Shown one piece after another: positions 60,459 to 64,000 of a stretch of DNA of 64,000 nt. The DNA is taken from positions 1 to 64,000 of the forward strand of contig NZ_SMAK01000007.1 of assembly GCF_004346195.1 (NCBI RefSeq), in the 5' to 3' direction. The first letter of the stretch is position 1. Each line of letters begins with the position of its first letter. This DNA is from Tepidamorphus gemmatus. Lineage in GTDB: Bacteria; Pseudomonadota; Alphaproteobacteria; Rhizobiales; Tepidamorphaceae. The notes under the pieces are model-generated. The model was not told the DNA's origin. It made no database searches and saw nothing but the letters and a program-made list of their open reading frames with translations. Made by a program: the position numbers and the translations under genes.

Positions 60459-61495
60459 CAGATGCGTCCCTCCTCGACGGCGTGGCAGGCGGCCAGATGG
60501 TCCGGGCCGCGTGCCGTCCGCAGGGCAGGCTCCTCGAGCCGGCAGCGCTCGAAGGCATGCGGACAGCGCGGATGGAATGCGCAGCCGCTCGGGGGGTCGA
60601 TCGGATTGGGCACCTCGCCCTTGACCGGGGTGCGGGCGCGTCCGGTCATGTCGATGTCGGGCACCGCATCGAGCAGCATCCGCGTGTAGGGATGGCGCGG
60701 GTCGGAGAACAGCTCGCGCGAGGGGGCGTCCTCGACCAGCTTGCCGAGATACATCACCCCGATGCGCGTCGCCATGTGACGGACGACGGCAAGATTGTGG
60801 GAGATGAACAGGTAGGTCAGCCCGAACTCGTCCTGCAGGTCGCGCATCAGGTTGAGGATCTGGGCCTGCACCGAAACGTCGAGCGCCGAGGTCGGCTCGT
60901 CGCAGATGATGAACTCCGGCCGGTTGGCCAGTGCGCGGGCAATCGCGATGCGCTGGCGCTGGCCGCCCGAAAATTCGTGCGGGAACTTGGCGCCATCGGC
61001 AGGATCGAGCTTGACGAGCCTCAGCAGTTCGCCGACCCGATGGGCGATCTCGCCTGGATCCTTCGCCAGGCCGAAGGCGCGGATCGGCTCGGCGATGATC
61101 CTGTCGACCCGCCAGCGCGGATTGAGGCTGGCGAAGGGATCCTGAAAGATCATCTGGAAGCGCCGCCTCAGCCGGCGCTCCTCGGCGCTCGAGCGCACCT
61201 GCGAGCGGTCGATGCCATCGAACACCACGGTACCGGCGCTGGGCGGGATCAGTCCGGCGACCATGCGGGCAACGGTGGACTTGCCGCAACCGGACTCGCC
61301 CACCAGCGCGAAGGTTTCGCCCGCCCCGATCGAGAAGGAAACATCGTGGACCGCGCGCAGAAACTGCTTGCGGCCGCCCTCGATGAGACGGTTGAGCAGC
61401 GGCCTGGAGACGTCGAAGTAGCGGGTCAGGCCCTTGACCTCGACCAGCCCCCCGGACGCGGAGGCGATCTGCGGACGGGGGGCGGCGCCACTCAT
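60458..61495 (-). CDS. Dipeptide/oligopeptide ABC transporter ATPase (DppF/OppF)
   Basis: 345 residues. Walker A GESGCGKST, signature FSGGQRQRIA and Walker B FIICDEPTSALD are seen, and the C-terminal extension has the CAFHPRCPHAFERC cysteine motif that binds a 4Fe-4S cluster in this family. It overlaps the DppD gene by 4 nt (ATGA). It powers peptide uptake together with DppD. Confidence 0.95.
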   Translation of the reverse strand: MSGAAPRPQIASASGGLVEVKGLTRYFDVSRPLLNRLIEGGRKQFLRAVHDVSFSIGAGETFALVGESGCGKSTVARMVAGLIPPSAGTVVFDGIDRSQVRSSAEERRLRRRFQMIFQDPFASLNPRWRVDRIIAEPIRAFGLAKDPGEIAHRVGELLRLVKLDPADGAKFPHEFSGGQRQRIAIARALANRPEFIICDEPTSALDVSVQAQILNLMRDLQDEFGLTYLFISHNLAVVRHMATRIGVMYLGKLVEDAPSRELFSDPRHPYTRMLLDAVPDIDMTGRARTPVKGEVPNPIDPPSGCAFHPRCPHAFERCRLEEPALRTARGPDHLAACHAVEEGRI

Positions 61496-62490
61496 GCCGG
61501 CACCCCGCCGCGACGGGCCGCGACATCGCGAGCATGCAGCCAGCAGGCCGCCTCGGTGGCGCCGGCCGGCATCAGCTCGGGCCGCTCGCGGCGGCAGCGC
61601 TCGAACACCTCCGGGCAGCGCGGATTGAAGGCGCAGCCGCGCGGGATCGCGGTCAGACGCGGCATCGAGCCCTCGATCTGCTGCAGCCGGTCGGCCTCGT
61701 GGGTCAGCGAGGGAATCGAGGCCATCAGTCCCACGGTATAGGGATGGCGCGGGTGCTTGATGACCTCGCGCACCGGTCCGATCTCGGCGATGCGGCCGGC
61801 ATACATCACCGCCACCCGGTCGGCGGTTTCGGCGATGACGCCCATGTCATGGGTAATCAGCATGACGGCAGCGCCGTGCTCGGCGCAGAGCTTCTTCAGC
61901 AGGAAGATGATCTGCGCCTGCACCGAGACGTCGAGCGCGGTTGTCGGCTCGTCGGCGATGACCAGCACCGGATTGGCGGCGAGCGCCAGCGCGATCACGA
62001 CGCGCTGGCGCATGCCCCCGGAGAACTGGTGCGGATAGGCGTCGATGCGCGTCTCGGGCGCTGGGATGCCGACCTCGGTCAGCAGCTCGATCGCCCGCTT
62101 GCGCGCCTGCGACTCGCCGAGCGGCAGATGCGTGCGGATCGTTTCGACGAGCTGCCTGCCGACGGTATAGAGCGGGTTGAGGCTGGTCAGCGGGTCCTGG
62201 AACACCATGCCGATGCGGCGCCCCCGGATCCTGCGCAGCGCATCGGCGGAGAGGTTGTCGATGCGGCGTCCCTCGAGGATCACCTCGCCGCCGGCGATGC
62301 GGCCGGGCGGCTCGAGCAGGCCGATGATGGCGCTGCCGGTCAGCGACTTGCCCGCCCCGGATTCCCCGACCACCCCCAGCACCTCGCCCGGCGCGATGTC
62401 GAAGGACACGCCGTCGACCGCGACAAGGGTTCCCTTGCGGGTCGGAAACTCGACGCGCAGGTTCTTCACCTGAAGGAGGGGCTGCCTCAT
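61492..62490 (-). CDS. Dipeptide/oligopeptide ABC transporter ATPase (DppD/OppD)
   Basis: 332 residues from ATG 62490. Walker A GESGAGKS, signature FSGGMRQRV, Walker B VLVIADEPTTALD and the C-terminal CAFNPRCPEVFERC cluster motif. A longer frame to 62634 begins with a low-complexity SSRPARRRRDERG tail that I do not believe. GGGGGA stands before the ATG. Overlaps OppF by 4 nt. Confidence 0.95.
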   Translation of the reverse strand: MRQPLLQVKNLRVEFPTRKGTLVAVDGVSFDIAPGEVLGVVGESGAGKSLTGSAIIGLLEPPGRIAGGEVILEGRRIDNLSADALRRIRGRRIGMVFQDPLTSLNPLYTVGRQLVETIRTHLPLGESQARKRAIELLTEVGIPAPETRIDAYPHQFSGGMRQRVVIALALAANPVLVIADEPTTALDVSVQAQIIFLLKKLCAEHGAAVMLITHDMGVIAETADRVAVMYAGRIAEIGPVREVIKHPRHPYTVGLMASIPSLTHEADRLQQIEGSMPRLTAIPRGCAFNPRCPEVFERCRRERPELMPAGATEAACWLHARDVAARRGGVPA

Positions 62491-62668
62491 CGGCAGATCC
62501 CCCACATCCGCCTCATCCCGGCCGGGCGCGCATGGCGTGCGCGCGCCCGGATCGGGTCGCAGCACCCTGGCGGCGCCTTCCGATCCTCGCTCGTCGCGCC
62601 GCCGGCGCGCGGGCCGGGACGATGCGTCAGACATCGGAGAATCTGCCCCTGCCTGCCCAGCATCCCCA

Positions 62669-63637
62669 TCACCTCAGCTTCGGATTGAGCGCATCGCGCA
62701 GCCAGTCGCCGAGCAGGTTGACGGCCAGCACGAGAATGGCGAGCGCGGCGCCGGGGAAGATGGTGATCCACCATTCGCCGGAGAACAGGAAATCCTGGCC
62801 GATGCGGATCAATGTCCCGAGGGAGGGCTGGGTGATCGGAATGCCGACGCCGAGGAAGGAGAGCGTCGCCTCGGTGATGATGGCGAGCGCCAGATTGATG
62901 GTGGCGATCACCAGCACCGGTCCCATGACGTTGGGCAGCACGTGGCGCAGCATGATCAGCGCCGGCGGGATGCCGATCAGACGAGCGGCCTGGACATATT
63001 CCTTGTTGCGCTCGACCAGCGTCGAGCCGCGCACGGTGCGGGCGTACTGCACCCAGAAGCTCAGCCCAATCGACAATGTCAGCACCCAGAATGCCGTCTT
63101 CTCGCGCGGCACGTTGCCGATGACCGCGTGAACCGAGCCGTCGATCAGCAGCGCGATCAGGATCGCCGGGAAGGTCAGCTGCACGTCGGCGATGCGCATG
63201 ATGATCGAGTCGGTGCGGCCACCGACATAGCCGGCGACGAGGCCGAGCGTGATCCCGAGCGCGGCGGCGAGTGCGACGCTGGCGAAGCCGACCGCCAGCG
63301 AGATGCGTGATCCGTACATGATGGTCGACAGCAGGTCGCGGCCCTGATCGTCGGTACCGAGCAGGTAGTTCGGATCGCCGCCCGCCTCCCAGGCCGGCGG
63401 CAGCAGCGAATCGAGCAGGCTGATCTGCGACAGGTCGAACGGGTTATGCGGCGCGATCCATGGCGCGAACAGCGCGGCGAGAAAGAAGATCGCGGTGACG
63501 ATGGCGGCCAGCACCGTCACCCTGGATCGTCGGAACGAATACCAGATGTCGGAGTCGAAGGCCCGTCTCAGCGGGCCGAGGCGCGGCGCCATCCACCGTC
63601 CGTCTTCGCCTGTCAACCGGGGCATGGCGTGACTCAC
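62669..63637 (-). CDS. Dipeptide/oligopeptide ABC transporter permease (DppC/OppC)
   Basis: 322 residues with an N-terminal helix, a periplasmic loop (APHNPFDLSQISLLDSLLPP) and five further helices; YLLGTDDQGRDLLSTIMYGSRISL is the family signature. GTG 63637 gives a 4-nt overlap with the DppB stop (GTGA); ATG 63625 is the alternative. Confidence 0.92.
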   Translation of the reverse strand: MSHAMPRLTGEDGRWMAPRLGPLRRAFDSDIWYSFRRSRVTVLAAIVTAIFFLAALFAPWIAPHNPFDLSQISLLDSLLPPAWEAGGDPNYLLGTDDQGRDLLSTIMYGSRISLAVGFASVALAAALGITLGLVAGYVGGRTDSIIMRIADVQLTFPAILIALLIDGSVHAVIGNVPREKTAFWVLTLSIGLSFWVQYARTVRGSTLVERNKEYVQAARLIGIPPALIMLRHVLPNVMGPVLVIATINLALAIITEATLSFLGVGIPITQPSLGTLIRIGQDFLFSGEWWITIFPGAALAILVLAVNLLGDWLRDALNPKLR

Positions 63638-64000
63638 GCGGCTGCCCGGCCGTCGACCCGCACCCGTGGATCGACCAGGGTGTAGAGGATATCGACCGCA
63701 AGGTTGATGACGACGAACAGGAAGGCGATCAGCATCAGATAGGCCGCCATGATCGGGATGTCGACGTTCTGCACGGCCTGCAGGAACAGAAGGCCCATGC
63801 CCGGCCACTGGAACACCGTCTCGGTGATGATGGCGAAGGCGATGATCGAGCCAAGCTGCAGCCCCGTGATGGTGATCACCGGAATCAGCGTGTTCTTGAG
63901 CGCATGACCGAAATAGATGGCGCGTCTGGTCAGGCCGCGGGCGCGAGCGAACTTGATGTAGTCAGTCCGGAGAACCTCCAGCATCTCGGAGCGAACAAGG
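63634..64000 (-). CDS. Dipeptide/oligopeptide ABC transporter permease (DppB/OppB), partial
   Basis: Only the C-terminal 121 residues lie in the window; the start is beyond 64000. RSEMLEVLRTDYIKFARARG, the EAA loop, and GLLFLQAVQNVDIPIMAAYL are typical. The binding-protein gene is presumably further upstream. Confidence 0.9.
   Translation of the reverse strand, partial: LVRSEMLEVLRTDYIKFARARGLTRRAIYFGHALKNTLIPVITITGLQLGSIIAFAIITETVFQWPGMGLLFLQAVQNVDIPIMAAYLMLIAFLFVVINLAVDILYTLVDPRVRVDGRAAA

Noticed and set aside
62491-62634. Longer N-terminus of the DppD ATPase
   Set aside because: The added 48 residues are Arg/Pro-rich, unlike any family member I know; ATG 62490 has a good ribosome site.

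Overview
The window reads as a chromosomal segment of a high-GC alphaproteobacterium, most likely of the order Hyphomicrobiales (Rhizobiales). This rests on gene content: several ABC and TRAP importers, pca genes under an IclR-type regulator, BKACE, PBP1C paired with an alpha-2-macroglobulin, OpgD, an Lhr-like helicase and chemoreceptors ending in VRAA. Gene density is high, most operons have 1-8 nt overlaps, and there is no rRNA, tRNA, CRISPR array, insertion sequence or phage. The taxonomy is inferred from gene content; no marker gene was compared.

Layout. 0.3-2.4 kb: a chemoreceptor. 2.5-7.7 kb (minus): a polyamine-type ABC importer (binding protein, ATPase, two permeases) plus an unrecognised protein, divergent from an alkaline-phosphatase-superfamily hydrolase resembling phosphonate monoester hydrolase (7.9-9.4 kb). 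9.8-12.6 kb: a small cytochrome c, a GtrA-like protein, a HAD-UbiA fusion and a small secreted protein. 12.6-20.2 kb (minus): a periplasmic alpha-2-macroglobulin with a PAN domain, followed by PBP1C. 20.4-27.3 kb: ornithine-cyclodeaminase-like enzyme, ChrA, XRE regulator, desaturase, PhnD-like protein, DsbA-type isomerase and a coiled-coil secreted protein. 27.3-31.2 kb: pcaIJHG (minus) with divergent IclR regulator. 31.3-33.6 kb: small envelope proteins and an AI-2E-type exporter.

33.6-39.4 kb: a TRAP importer operon with a beta-keto acid cleavage enzyme and a flavodoxin-fold oxidoreductase, divergent from a DUF6282-like metallohydrolase. 39.5-48.7 kb: the most interesting locus. An RpiR regulator is divergent from an operon of N-formylglutamate-amidohydrolase-like hydrolase, TRAP importer, non-canonical glutamine synthetase, aldehyde dehydrogenase and iron alcohol dehydrogenase. 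I infer a gamma-glutamylation route for an imported amino alcohol or amine: ligate glutamate, oxidise alcohol to aldehyde to acid, then release glutamate. 48.9-53.1 kb: Lhr-like helicase and OpgD. 53.2-55.9 kb: copper P-type ATPase divergent from a CsoR repressor, with matching operators on both sides. 56.1-57.9 kb: a chemoreceptor coupled to a small membrane protein. 58.0-64.0 kb (minus): a dipeptide-type ABC importer (DppB cut by the window edge) followed by two tandem M20 amidohydrolases.

Overall this is a nutrient-scavenging and catabolic region (amines, peptides, aromatics, organic acids, possibly phosphonate or sulfate esters) interleaved with envelope maintenance and copper defence. 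Recurring regulatory features are short palindromes in divergent promoters and GC-rich hairpins beside transporter binding-protein genes.
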